A program made the translations under genes and the position numbers. From a virus, in the IMG/VR virus record IMGVR_UViG_3300021960_000404, positions 1-27,426 of that record: DNA of 27,426 bases, one strand, 5' to 3'. Of the stretch, positions 1 to 7,158 are shown in pieces. A model generated the notes under the pieces. That model was given only the letters and a program-made list of their open reading frames with translations. It did no database searches and had not been told where the DNA came from. Numbering within the stretch: position 1 is the stretch's first letter; each line of letters opens with the position of its first letter.

Positions 1-540
1 GAAGGTAAGAAAGCAAAAGAGAGTTACAATCACGCTTTGGCTGGCCACTTAGATAATCAATTTTTATATCCAAAAAATGTACAAGAGTGGTTTTATAATG
101 AGATACACCCTATCATACAAGCATACAGAAATGGACATTGTAAGTTTCACGGTATAGAAGAATTAAATGTAGATTTAGGAGCAGATGATTTATGGGTTAA
201 TTTTATGGAGGCTGGTGACTTTAATCCTGTACATACACACGGTGGTGATTATTCATTTGTTTTATTTTTAGACATACCAAAACAATTAAAAAAAGAACAA
301 GAAGATTTTAAAGGCACATCATCAAAACCAGGTTCTTTAATGTTTGAATACACACAACAAGCAAGGCCTCGTTGGGCAACTACTGGCACGGCCATTAGAC
401 CAGAAACAGGTGATATGTATATATTTCCTGCTCTATTACAACATTGGGTCTGTCCATTCAAATCTAAAGTAACTAGAATAAGTGTGTCAGGCAATTTAAG
501 AATTTTAAACAAAGATAAATTACCACGTGATTACTTTTAA
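1..540 (+). CDS. 2OG-Fe(II) oxygenase-like protein (5' end missing)
   Basis: The frame is open from base 1, so the true start lies outside the window; a TTG at 37 is only an internal leucine codon. The visible ~179 residues end in a double-stranded beta-helix signature. An H-T-H motif (positions 232-240) is followed by a hydrophobic strand ending in a proline. About 65 residues later comes a G-D-x-Y-I-F-P strand, a histidine (QHW), and a P...TRIS-x-S-G-N ending. This is the pattern of the phage/bacterial 2OG-FeII_Oxy_5 group, iron- and 2-oxoglutarate-dependent oxygenases. The substrate is unknown. The protein at 25143-25667 has the same two blocks. The end overlaps the gp46 start by 14 nt. 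The family call is fairly secure; catalytic activity is inferred. Confidence 0.7.
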   Translation, partial: EGKKAKESYNHALAGHLDNQFLYPKNVQEWFYNEIHPIIQAYRNGHCKFHGIEELNVDLGADDLWVNFMEAGDFNPVHTHGGDYSFVLFLDIPKQLKKEQEDFKGTSSKPGSLMFEYTQQARPRWATTGTAIRPETGDMYIFPALLQHWVCPFKSKVTRISVSGNLRILNKDKLPRDYF

Positions 541-2242
541 GAAGATAAAATATAAAAACTTTCTTTCTACTGGCAATACACCAATAGAAATAAAACTCAA
601 TAGCTCAAACACAACTTTGATTGTAGGCAGTAATGGTAGTGGCAAATCTACACTATTAGACGCCTTGTGTTTTGTGTTATTCAATAGGCCTTTCAGAATA
701 ATTAAAAAAGAACAAATGGTCAACACCATCAATAATGGTGATTGTATGATAGAAGTTGAATTTGATATAGGTACAAAGAACTACAAAATTATAAGAGGTA
801 TCAAACCAAACATTTTTGAGATATATCAAAATGGACAATTGATTAATCAGGAGGCCTCAAACATAGATTATCAAAAATATCTGGAAAATAATATAATGAG
901 ATTAAACTACAGATCGTTTTTACAGGTTGTATTATTAGGTTCTTCATCATACGAACCTTTTATGAAAATGAAACCAAGATATAGACGAGAAGTAGTTGAA
1001 GAAATATTAGACATTAGGGTATTTGGCCTTATGGACCTTATATTGAGACCTCAACAATCAGAATTAAGTAAAAAAGTAATAGATTTAAGACACCAATGTG
1101 ATCTAATAGAACAAAAGTATCATACTGAACAAAAACACTATAATGCTATTTCCCAGTTAAACCTGAACGACCTGGAGGGTAAAAAACAGACTTTAGAGAA
1201 GAATAGTAATGCTTCTTATGAATACCACAGAAAGATAGAACAAATCAATATAGACTTAGAACTATATGAAAGTCAGATAAAAAACAAAGATAACGAAAAG
1301 TTAAAACTCAATAAGTTATCAAAATTAGAAGCTAAGATAGAACAAAACTTAAACACACATCAAAAGAGTTTAGAGTTTTTCCAAGAAAACGATAATTGTC
1401 CTACTTGTACTCAACCTATTAATCCAGAGTTTAGAGGTGAAAAGATGGCCTATGAAAAAAGTAAACTAGAAACCTTAAATGATGGTATGAAAAAATTGAT
1501 AGAAGAAATATCTAAACAAGAAGAACTAATATCTAGTATGGAAAAAATATCAAAAAAGATGTATGAAATGAATGTAGATGTTTCAAAACTACAGACTTCT
1601 ATTGAAGAACTTAATAAGTATTCAAATAACATACACGAAGAAATAAAATCTTTAGAAAACAAACAAACAGATGGTAAAGATATTGAAAGACAACTAGAAC
1701 AGTTAAAGGTTGATTTAGAAAATACCAAAGTTGAAAGAGATAAAATTATAGAACAAAAAGGTTATGTAGATGTATTAAGAGAAATATTAAATGATAAGGG
1801 AGCCAAAGCACAAATTATCAAAAAATATTTACCTATAATGAATACACTTATTAATCAATATCTACAATCTATGGATTTCTTTATATCGTTTCATTTAGAT
1901 GAGGAGTTTAATGAAACAGTTAAATCCAGATTTAGAGATACTTTTAATTATAACAACTTTAGTGAAGGCGAAAAAATGAGAATAGATTTGGCCTTACTAT
2001 TTACTTGGCGACAAATAGCTAAAATGAAAAATAGTGTAAATACAAATTTACTTGTATTAGATGAAATATTTGATTCAAGTTTAGATGGACAAGGAACAGA
2101 TGATTTCTTTAAAATCATTAAAACAATGACCAAAGAAAACATCTTTATTATATCCCATAAAGGAGATATAATGTTTGATAAGTTTACAGATATAGTTAAG
2201 TTTGAAAAATACAAAAATTTTACAAGACTACAACAAACATAG
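527..2242 (+). CDS. 46: Recombination endonuclease subunit gp46 (Rad50/SbcC-like)
   Basis: This 571-residue protein is the SMC-type ATPase that pairs with nuclease gp47 to resect DNA ends for T4 recombination-dependent replication. Walker A (GSNGSGKS) is at residues 34-41. Long charged coiled coils flank a zinc hook, C-P-T-C at residues 291-294. The ABC signature (FSEGEK) and Walker B (LLVLDEIFD) with a following D-loop and switch histidine (ISHKGD) are near the C-terminus. Length is close to T4 gp46 (about 560). The start is GTG at 527, inside the end of the preceding gene, and gives the expected N-terminal strand ahead of Walker A. gp47 is not in the window and should lie upstream. Confidence 0.97.
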   Translation: MITFKKIKYKNFLSTGNTPIEIKLNSSNTTLIVGSNGSGKSTLLDALCFVLFNRPFRIIKKEQMVNTINNGDCMIEVEFDIGTKNYKIIRGIKPNIFEIYQNGQLINQEASNIDYQKYLENNIMRLNYRSFLQVVLLGSSSYEPFMKMKPRYRREVVEEILDIRVFGLMDLILRPQQSELSKKVIDLRHQCDLIEQKYHTEQKHYNAISQLNLNDLEGKKQTLEKNSNASYEYHRKIEQINIDLELYESQIKNKDNEKLKLNKLSKLEAKIEQNLNTHQKSLEFFQENDNCPTCTQPINPEFRGEKMAYEKSKLETLNDGMKKLIEEISKQEELISSMEKISKKMYEMNVDVSKLQTSIEELNKYSNNIHEEIKSLENKQTDGKDIERQLEQLKVDLENTKVERDKIIEQKGYVDVLREILNDKGAKAQIIKKYLPIMNTLINQYLQSMDFFISFHLDEEFNETVKSRFRDTFNYNNFSEGEKMRIDLALLFTWRQIAKMKNSVNTNLLVLDEIFDSSLDGQGTDDFFKIIKTMTKENIFIISHKGDIMFDKFTDIVKFEKYKNFTRLQQT

Positions 2243-2250
2243 GAGATAAA

Positions 2251-2817
2251 ATGAGTGAGAAAAAAGAACTGAAATTAATACCACCAAATGATCCTAGGGT
2301 ATTAACAGCAATTGCTCCTTTTCAGGACGATATGCTAAAAGAAGAAGGATTTAAAGACAGAAAAGAACTGTCTGAGGAAATGTTTTCTTTGATGAGAAAA
2401 TATGGCGGTATTGGATTATCAGCTAATCAGGTAGGTTTACCTTTCAATGTTTTTGTAATGGGAGACCACCCACAGTTAGAAAATGGTTTAAAGATGACTT
2501 GTTTTAATCCTATGATTATTTCAGCTAGTGAGGAAAAAGTAACTATGAAAGAGGGTTGTTTAACTTTTCCTTTTGTGTTTTTATCTATCACTAGACCACG
2601 TAAAGTTGTAGTTAAATACGAAGATGAGAATGGCCAATTACAAGAAGGCCATTTAGATGGTATGATGAGTAGAATATTCCAACACGAATATGACCATATG
2701 TTAGGTAGAGTGTTTACAGAATATGCTAGTAAAATGAAATTAGATATGGCTTATAAAAAAGCCGAAAAACAAATGGACAGAATGAGGTTAATTAGAGATG
2801 CCCAAAGAAAGAGCTAA
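2251..2817 (+). CDS. def: Peptide deformylase
   Basis: This 188-residue metallo-hydrolase removes the formyl group from N-terminal formyl-methionine of nascent proteins. All three family motifs are present: GIGLSANQ (residues 53-60), EGCLTFP (101-107, metal ligand Cys103) and HEYDH (145-149, two metal-ligand histidines and the catalytic Glu). The ATG at 2251 follows gp46 by 8 nt with an AGGAG 5 nt before it. Short deformylases lacking the long bacterial C-terminal tail occur in marine T4-like phages; this one keeps a charged C-terminal helix. It probably processes phage proteins made in bulk and belongs with the translation-directed genes of this window (bS21, RimK-like, tRNAs). Confidence 0.96.
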   Translation: MSEKKELKLIPPNDPRVLTAIAPFQDDMLKEEGFKDRKELSEEMFSLMRKYGGIGLSANQVGLPFNVFVMGDHPQLENGLKMTCFNPMIISASEEKVTMKEGCLTFPFVFLSITRPRKVVVKYEDENGQLQEGHLDGMMSRIFQHEYDHMLGRVFTEYASKMKLDMAYKKAEKQMDRMRLIRDAQRKS

Positions 2818-2968
2818 AATATACGAAAGAAATCCAGATACAGATGTTATCCGTTGGAGATATGTGGATGAGTCACCTGATAAATTTGGATGGCCAAATT
2901 ATGGTAGAATATTGAATGAGAAAAAGAAAAACATACATACACGTAAACCAACACGTAATAAGAAGTAA
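2798..2968 (+). CDS. Small conserved-looking phage protein, 56 aa
   Basis: The ATG at 2798 lies inside the last codons of the deformylase gene. The 56-residue product is highly charged, begins MPKERAKIYERNPDTD and has a central IRWRY segment, a WPNYGR segment and a Lys/Arg-rich tail. The coupling (20-nt overlap with def) and the well-formed sequence suggest it is translated. Function is not recognised. Short proteins with an ERNP-D-T-x-x-I-R-W-R-like core are known to me from marine phages, but I cannot verify this. Its end overlaps the next gene (2916) by 53 nt in another frame, so one of the two could start further in. Confidence 0.6.
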   Translation: MPKERAKIYERNPDTDVIRWRYVDESPDKFGWPNYGRILNEKKKNIHTRKPTRNKK

Positions 2969-3152
2969 TAAGAAAAATGGGACAAATGATCCAGTTATTA
3001 CGGTTAAGCAAGGTAGTAAGAATACTTATTGCCATAAAGTGGCTATTAACGGACCATCCGTTGTGGTTTATGGTGGTAATGATAAGCCTTTATTACCTTG
3101 TGGTGCTCGTGTAGTTATTGAGACCGAGGCCAGCGTTGACATTATAGAATAA
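2916..3152 (+). CDS. Conserved phage hypothetical protein, 78 aa
   Basis: The 78-residue product has a basic N-terminus (HVNQHVIRSNKK), then PVITVKQG, VAINGPSVVVYGG and a C-terminal CGARVVIETEA block. This strand-rich arrangement matches, from memory, a small hypothetical protein common in marine T4-like phages whose core is NQH...PVITVK...INGPS...CGARV.IET. The function is unknown. The ATG at 2916 is the only ATG in frame upstream of the conserved core, although it overlaps the preceding small gene. The last 17 nt contain the -35 of the promoter for the next gene. The protein is probably cytoplasmic: no signal or membrane segment is visible. Confidence 0.75.
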   Translation: MRKRKTYIHVNQHVIRSNKKNGTNDPVITVKQGSKNTYCHKVAINGPSVVVYGGNDKPLLPCGARVVIETEASVDIIE

Positions 3153-3164
3153 GTGTGATATATT
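3136..3164 (+). promoter_or_regulatory. Sigma70-like promoter for the DUF4338 gene
   Basis: TTGACA (3136-3141), a 17-nt spacer and TATATT (3159-3164), with TGTGA directly before the -10. The -10 ends 7 nt before the ATG at 3172, so the expected start site is at or within a base of the start codon. No Shine-Dalgarno is visible, which predicts a leaderless mRNA. The same TGTGATATATT extended -10 occurs at 11402-11411 and 16048-16057. Confidence 0.7.
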
Positions 3165-3171
3165 ATATATT

Positions 3172-4473
3172 ATGGATAATGAAGATCAATTTGTAGAAAA
3201 TCAATATAAAGAATGGTTAGAGAATAACGATATATCTAAAGTGGAAGATATAGATGAAAAACACTTAAAAGAAAGTGTTGAAAAAGATTTAGCCTTTGTA
3301 TCTAAAATGACCGTACAAGAATATACATTGTACGAGAAGTGGATAGAAGTCCACGAAAAATATCCTACAGCCGAAACAAGTAGTTTCTTTGATGATAAAC
3401 CAGCTCTTATAGACCCACAGCAAGAGGCCTTTATTAAATCAGTTAAAAACAATATTTGGATTCCTGAGTCACCAGATGATATAGAAAAATTAGAACCTGT
3501 ATTAGAATTTACAGATGATACCGAATTAAATTATGATGGTAAAAAGAGAAGAAGTGATCTATCAGAAAAGTGGAATACATTAAGAACATTTTTATCCACT
3601 ATGAAAAACAACTCTAATATTGGTCGTCAACTATTCTTTATAGTAAAAGATAAGATTACTGAAAAGTACCTAGGCGTGATATGTATATCAGGCGACTTTA
3701 TGGATTTAACACCACGTGATAAGTCAATAGGTTGGAGTAGAGAAATTAAAACATTTAAGGGTAAGATTAATCATACAGCCATTGGTTCATCTATTGTACC
3801 AACACAGCCATTAGGTTATTCATTTACAGGTGGTAAACTATTAGCGTATTTGTGTTTAAGTGATGATGTACAGAATATATGGAAAGAAAAATATGGCGAT
3901 ACATTAGTAGGTGTAACAACCACTAGTTTATATGGTAAGGCAAAGGCTAATACATTATCTCAGTATGATGGATTAAGATTTTGGAAAAGAATGGGTTTTA
4001 CAACAGGCTCAGTATCGTTTCAACCTAGTAGGCCAGTTAGAAATATGATATGGACTTGGTTAAAGAAAAATCATACAAGAAAGTATTGGGAATGGCACGA
4101 AGCCAAAAGACCAAACGGCCAACCATTAAAAAGAGATCACAAGAATAGATCATTGAACTTTACATATTCAAAATTAGACATACCAAAAGAATACATTAGA
4201 ACTGAACATCAAAGAGGTATCTATTTTACAAGATTATATAAAAATACAGATGAGTTTTTAAGAGGTGAAATAGAACAAAAAGATTTAGTTAAAGAAATTG
4301 ATACAAGTACAGAAGCTTTGGTTAAAGTGTGGAAAGATAAACACGCTAGAAAAAGAGTTAAATCCCTAGTTGAACAAAACAGATACTCAACCGATTCTCA
4401 TTTTTATGATGATTTAATCTATTTAAATTGGGAAGAATGTAAAGAGAAGTTTTTAGGTCAAGTAGGTCGTTAA
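3172..4473 (+). CDS. DUF4338 (DruA-like) domain protein, copy 1
   Basis: This 433-residue protein has an acidic N-terminal ~110 residues and then a domain resembling DUF4338, the domain of the Druantia defence protein DruA. Matching blocks are LFFIVKDK, a core RDKSIGWS (DruA family: RDrWIGWs), SSIVPTQPLGY where the family has an RFLILP-like strand, GGKLLAYL, W..KYGD, TTSLYG and YDGLRFWKRMGFTTG. The C-terminal ~150 residues are basic and helical. A diverged paralogue lies at 20044-21171. The biochemical role of DUF4338 is not established; DNA binding or modification, or counter-defence, are possibilities. It is transcribed from a probable leaderless promoter and its stop codon directly abuts tRNA-Gly. 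The domain name is from remembered motif patterns. Confidence 0.65.
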   Translation: MDNEDQFVENQYKEWLENNDISKVEDIDEKHLKESVEKDLAFVSKMTVQEYTLYEKWIEVHEKYPTAETSSFFDDKPALIDPQQEAFIKSVKNNIWIPESPDDIEKLEPVLEFTDDTELNYDGKKRRSDLSEKWNTLRTFLSTMKNNSNIGRQLFFIVKDKITEKYLGVICISGDFMDLTPRDKSIGWSREIKTFKGKINHTAIGSSIVPTQPLGYSFTGGKLLAYLCLSDDVQNIWKEKYGDTLVGVTTTSLYGKAKANTLSQYDGLRFWKRMGFTTGSVSFQPSRPVRNMIWTWLKKNHTRKYWEWHEAKRPNGQPLKRDHKNRSLNFTYSKLDIPKEYIRTEHQRGIYFTRLYKNTDEFLRGEIEQKDLVKEIDTSTEALVKVWKDKHARKRVKSLVEQNRYSTDSHFYDDLIYLNWEECKEKFLGQVGR

Positions 4474-4548
4474 GCGGGTATAGCTCAGGGGTAGAGCGAT
4501 TCGTTGCCAACGAATAGGTCGCTGGTTCAAATCCAGTTACCCGCTCCA
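4474..4548 (+). tRNA. tRNA-Gly (anticodon GCC)
   Basis: A full cloverleaf with encoded CCA. The acceptor stem is 7 perfect pairs (4474-4480 with 4538-4544), with discriminator T and CCA at 4546-4548. The D stem is GCTC/GAGC. The anticodon stem ATTCG/CGAAT carries loop TTGCCAA, giving anticodon GCC at 4506-4508. The T arm is GCTGG-TTCAAAT-CCAGT with a canonical TTC loop. It starts on the base after the TAA of the preceding gene, so it must be cut from that mRNA by RNase P. Confidence 0.97.
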
Positions 4549-4612
4549 ATACATAAGAACAAAACTAGAACATCTAATATAAAAACAAGTAAAATCAACG
4601 ATATTTAATGGC

Positions 4613-4640
4613 TTGACTTTGGAGACCTATATGATAGGAT
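4613..4640 (+). promoter_or_regulatory. Promoter-like TTGACT-N16-TAGGAT
   Basis: TTGACT (4613-4618), a 16-nt spacer and TAGGAT (4635-4640), in a GGCTTGACTTT context shared with the elements at 4717 and 7087. It lies 6 nt before the ATG of the membrane micropeptide at 4647. The AGGA inside TAGGAT could instead be a Shine-Dalgarno, so the -10 role is less sure than the -35. The rest of 4549-4646 is plain AT-rich sequence. Confidence 0.45.
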
Positions 4641-4646
4641 AACCAT

Positions 4647-4742
4647 ATGAAAGCGGCCATTTTTTTATTATTTTTTCTTTTTTTGTTTATGGCCGCTTTC
4701 TATAGAATTTTTAGGCTTGACTTTTTCAAAACTTTAATATAG
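4647..4742 (+). CDS. Putative 31-aa membrane micropeptide
   Basis: ATG at 4647, stop TAG at 4740-4742. The product starts MKAAIFLLFFLFLFMAAFYR and ends with a short Arg/Lys/Asp-containing tail: one obvious transmembrane helix of about 18 residues with a positive inside-type tail. AGGA sits 7 nt before the ATG. The nucleotide sequence is itself a perfect 12-bp inverted repeat, so the reading frame may be incidental to an RNA hairpin. Two facts favour coding: the uninterrupted hydrophobic frame and a second peptide of the same kind (7057-7158) before CobS. It stops 9 nt before the CobT-like gene. Confidence 0.45.
   Translation: MKAAIFLLFFLFLFMAAFYRIFRLDFFKTLI
4649..4700 (+). repeat. Perfect 12-bp inverted repeat with T-rich loop
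   Basis: GAAAGCGGCCAT (4649-4660) and ATGGCCGCTTTC (4689-4700) are exact reverse complements around a 28-nt loop that is almost all T. The stem is GC-rich against a very AT-rich background. It is not a textbook terminator, because the T run is in the loop and only a short AT stretch follows the stem. It begins where the predicted transcript from the 4613 promoter would start. Confidence 0.85.
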
Positions 4743-4745
4743 GAT
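4717..4745 (+). promoter_or_regulatory. Promoter-like TTGACT-N17-TAGGAT for the CobT-like gene
   Basis: TTGACT (4717-4722), a 17-nt spacer and TAGGAT (4740-4745), ending 6 nt before the ATG at 4752. This is the same TAGGAT-to-ATG distance as at 4647. The mRNA is either leaderless, or AGGA acts as a Shine-Dalgarno for a transcript from further up. The 18 nt at 4707-4724 are repeated exactly at 7077-7094. Confidence 0.5.
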
Positions 4746-4751
4746 ATACAT

Positions 4752-7055
4752 ATGACTACACTAGTAAACATTAACACTAAATCTCAATTAGCAAAACTTA
4801 TTGCTACAGAAAATCTTACAATTCAACATAACAAAGTTAAAACAGCTTCGTTTGATACTCTTAATAGAATATTAACATTACCTATCTTTAAAGTACAAAG
4901 TGGTGATGTTTATGATATGTTAATAGCACACGAATGTTCACACGCTTTATATACACCAGTTGATGGTTGGAAAAAAATACAAGATGATGATGAGTTAAGA
5001 GCTTATGTTAATGTATTAGAAGATACAAGAATAGACAAGTTAATTCAAAAGAAATATCCAGGAGTTGTTAGAAATTATCTTAATGGTTTTGATATAATGG
5101 AAAAACAAAACTTTTTTGGTATTTCAGGTAAAAATATTAATACTGGTTTAATGTTAATTGATAAAATTAATTTGAGATCAAAGTCAATGAATAGATTACC
5201 ATTCAAATTTTCTGAAATAGAAAATGATTGGATTAAAAAAGTTGATGATATTAAAACTTTTAATCAAGTTGTTAAATTAGCTAAAGAAATGTTAGATTGG
5301 CAAAAAAAACAAGTTGAACAAATGAAAAAACTTCCAAACTTTGACAATTTAGAATTAGTTGAAAATTATAACTTAGATGAAGATTTAGATTCAGAAAACA
5401 ATGTTAATACAAAAAACAAAGAAGATTCTGATAACGATACAAATGACGATCAATGGTCATCTTCTTCTAAAGATACAAATGATAATGATGAGGAATCAAA
5501 AGATGAAAATGATGATAAAAACAAAGCAGCTAACGTAGTTAATCCTGACGGTGCTGGTGGTGAACAAGGTGGTGTTGACCCTAAAAAACTTATTGTTATC
5601 ACAGATAACTCTTATGAAAAAAACAAACAATCTCTTTTTGACGAAACTATAAGTTATACCTATGTCAATTTACCAGAGCCTAACTTAAATAAAATAATGA
5701 TTACAAGTAAAGATTGGATTAAAAGATGGAAAGAAATTTCTATGAAAAAAGGAGAATACACTAATTTTAATTTAAGTAAAAGACTAGATTACATCAATTG
5801 GTTAAAAAATGACTTTAAAAAATTTAAAAATGATAATAAGAAAACAGTTATGTATCTTGTTAAAGAATTTGAAATGAAAAAGTCGGCTTCTTCTTATAGA
5901 AGAGCAACACAAAACAAAACAGGAGTTATTGATACTCTTAAATTAAAAGACTATAAATTTAGTGAAGACATCTTTAAAAAGTTAACAGTTTTACCAGACG
6001 CTAAAAACCACGGTATGATAATGTTATTAGATTGGTCTGGTTCTATGTCTGATATTATAAAACAAACAGTTGACCAATTAATGAACCTAGTATGGTTCTG
6101 CCAAAAAATTAATATACCTTTTGAAGTTTATCTATTTACAAGTGAAGCTTACGAAACAGCTAGAAGCAGATATGATGAAAATGGCGAAAGAATAATCACA
6201 GAAGAATCTTGGAATTACAAACACGGTGATGGCCAGTTTGGTGAATTTAATTTAATCAATGTTGCTAGTCACAAAATGAAAAAAATTGATTTAGACGAGT
6301 CTTTAATGTATTTACACCATATGGGACATTACTATAATACAAGATACACTAGAAGTTATTGGGATGCTGATAAAGGTTTTGAGGGTGATAGATTTGATAT
6401 TCCTAAAGAATACTACTTAGGTACAACACCTTTAAATGAATCTTTAGTTGTTATGAATAAATTGGTTCCTATTTTTAAGAAAAAATATAATATTGAAAAA
6501 ATGACTTTTATTACCTTAACAGATGGTGGTTCTGACAATAATTGGGGATTAAGAACTATCAAAAATACAGATAATGGTTTAAAATTAAATTTAGGAAAAG
6601 AATCATCAACACCAATCATCACAATAGGTAAAAAACAATATAAAAACACAAGCAAATCTTATTGGTCTGGTGGTACGGTAACAAATCTTTTATTAAAAGT
6701 TTTACAAGACCAACACAATATTAATACAATAGGTTTTTATGTAATTAAAAGATTAAATAGATTTCATACATTAGATAGATACATTGGTAATTATAAAGAT
6801 TATTCAGACAAAGAAGTTAAGATTGAAAAAATGAAAAAACAATTTTCTAAGGATAAAGTTGCTATTGGTTACCAAGAAGGCTATAACAAATACTTTATAT
6901 TAAATGGTAAAGATATGGATGTTCAAAATACTGACTTATCAGCAGTAAGTGAGGGTATGAAAACTGGTAAGATTAAACAATTATTCAGTAAATCTATGAG
7001 AGGCCGAATCGTTTCCAGAACTCTTTTAAACAAGTTTATTGAGGAGGTTGCTTAA
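4752..7055 (+). CDS. CobT-like VWA protein with HExxH motif
   Basis: 767 residues in three parts. The N-terminal part has a zinc-peptidase-like HECSH at 60-64 inside a hydrophobic helix (MLIAHECSHALY). Residues ~210-265 are a strongly acidic Asp/Asn/Glu/Lys linker. The C-terminal half is a von Willebrand A domain with the MIDAS motif D427-x-S429-x-S431 (LLDWSGSMSD) and a later TLTDGGSD strand. It resembles the CobT subunit of cobaltochelatase, and the next large gene is CobS-like, the cognate MoxR-type AAA+ partner. No CobN is in the window, so cobalt insertion is unproven; a AAA+/VWA chaperone or protease role is equally possible. The HExxH half is the odd part. Two membrane micropeptide genes flank it. 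Confidence 0.75.
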   Translation: MTTLVNINTKSQLAKLIATENLTIQHNKVKTASFDTLNRILTLPIFKVQSGDVYDMLIAHECSHALYTPVDGWKKIQDDDELRAYVNVLEDTRIDKLIQKKYPGVVRNYLNGFDIMEKQNFFGISGKNINTGLMLIDKINLRSKSMNRLPFKFSEIENDWIKKVDDIKTFNQVVKLAKEMLDWQKKQVEQMKKLPNFDNLELVENYNLDEDLDSENNVNTKNKEDSDNDTNDDQWSSSSKDTNDNDEESKDENDDKNKAANVVNPDGAGGEQGGVDPKKLIVITDNSYEKNKQSLFDETISYTYVNLPEPNLNKIMITSKDWIKRWKEISMKKGEYTNFNLSKRLDYINWLKNDFKKFKNDNKKTVMYLVKEFEMKKSASSYRRATQNKTGVIDTLKLKDYKFSEDIFKKLTVLPDAKNHGMIMLLDWSGSMSDIIKQTVDQLMNLVWFCQKINIPFEVYLFTSEAYETARSRYDENGERIITEESWNYKHGDGQFGEFNLINVASHKMKKIDLDESLMYLHHMGHYYNTRYTRSYWDADKGFEGDRFDIPKEYYLGTTPLNESLVVMNKLVPIFKKKYNIEKMTFITLTDGGSDNNWGLRTIKNTDNGLKLNLGKESSTPIITIGKKQYKNTSKSYWSGGTVTNLLLKVLQDQHNINTIGFYVIKRLNRFHTLDRYIGNYKDYSDKEVKIEKMKKQFSKDKVAIGYQEGYNKYFILNGKDMDVQNTDLSAVSEGMKTGKIKQLFSKSMRGRIVSRTLLNKFIEEVA

Positions 7056-7056
7056 A

Positions 7057-7158
7057 ATGATTGATTTTACTATGTTATTTTTAGGCTTGACTTTCACAAC
7101 CAGTATGATATTATTAACCTATAATTATGAAAGGAAAAAACACTATGTTAAACACTAA
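7057..7158 (+). CDS. Putative 33-aa membrane micropeptide
   Basis: ATG at 7057, 1 nt after the CobT-like stop, with a strong GAGGAGG (7041-7047) 9 nt upstream, so the ribosome site supports translation. The product starts MIDFTMLFLGLTFTTSMILL and ends in a basic YERKKHYVKH-type tail: one transmembrane helix with a cytoplasmic positive tail. Its stop at 7156-7158 overlaps the CobS start by 14 nt, suggesting coupling. The promoter for cobS lies inside it. Function is unknown; its position between the two chelatase-like genes suggests a partner or membrane anchor. Confidence 0.6.
   Translation: MIDFTMLFLGLTFTTSMILLTYNYERKKHYVKH
7087..7114 (+). promoter_or_regulatory. Sigma70-like promoter for cobS
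   Basis: TTGACT (7087-7092), a 16-nt spacer and TATTAT (7109-7114), within the micropeptide frame. The expected start is near 7121, leaving a ~24-nt leader with AAAGGA (7130-7135) before the ATG at 7145. The upstream 18 nt (7077-7094) are identical to 4707-4724. Confidence 0.6.

Noticed and set aside
4474-4548. tRNA-Gly as a prophage attachment site
   Set aside because: No integrase, repressor or direct repeat of the tRNA 3' end is visible, and the gene set is that of a lytic T4-like phage.
4358-4549. Minus-strand open frame with a start resembling a protein often annotated in databases
   Set aside because: Its N-terminal half is the reverse complement of the tRNA-Gly gene, a well-known source of spurious proteins; all real genes are on the + strand.
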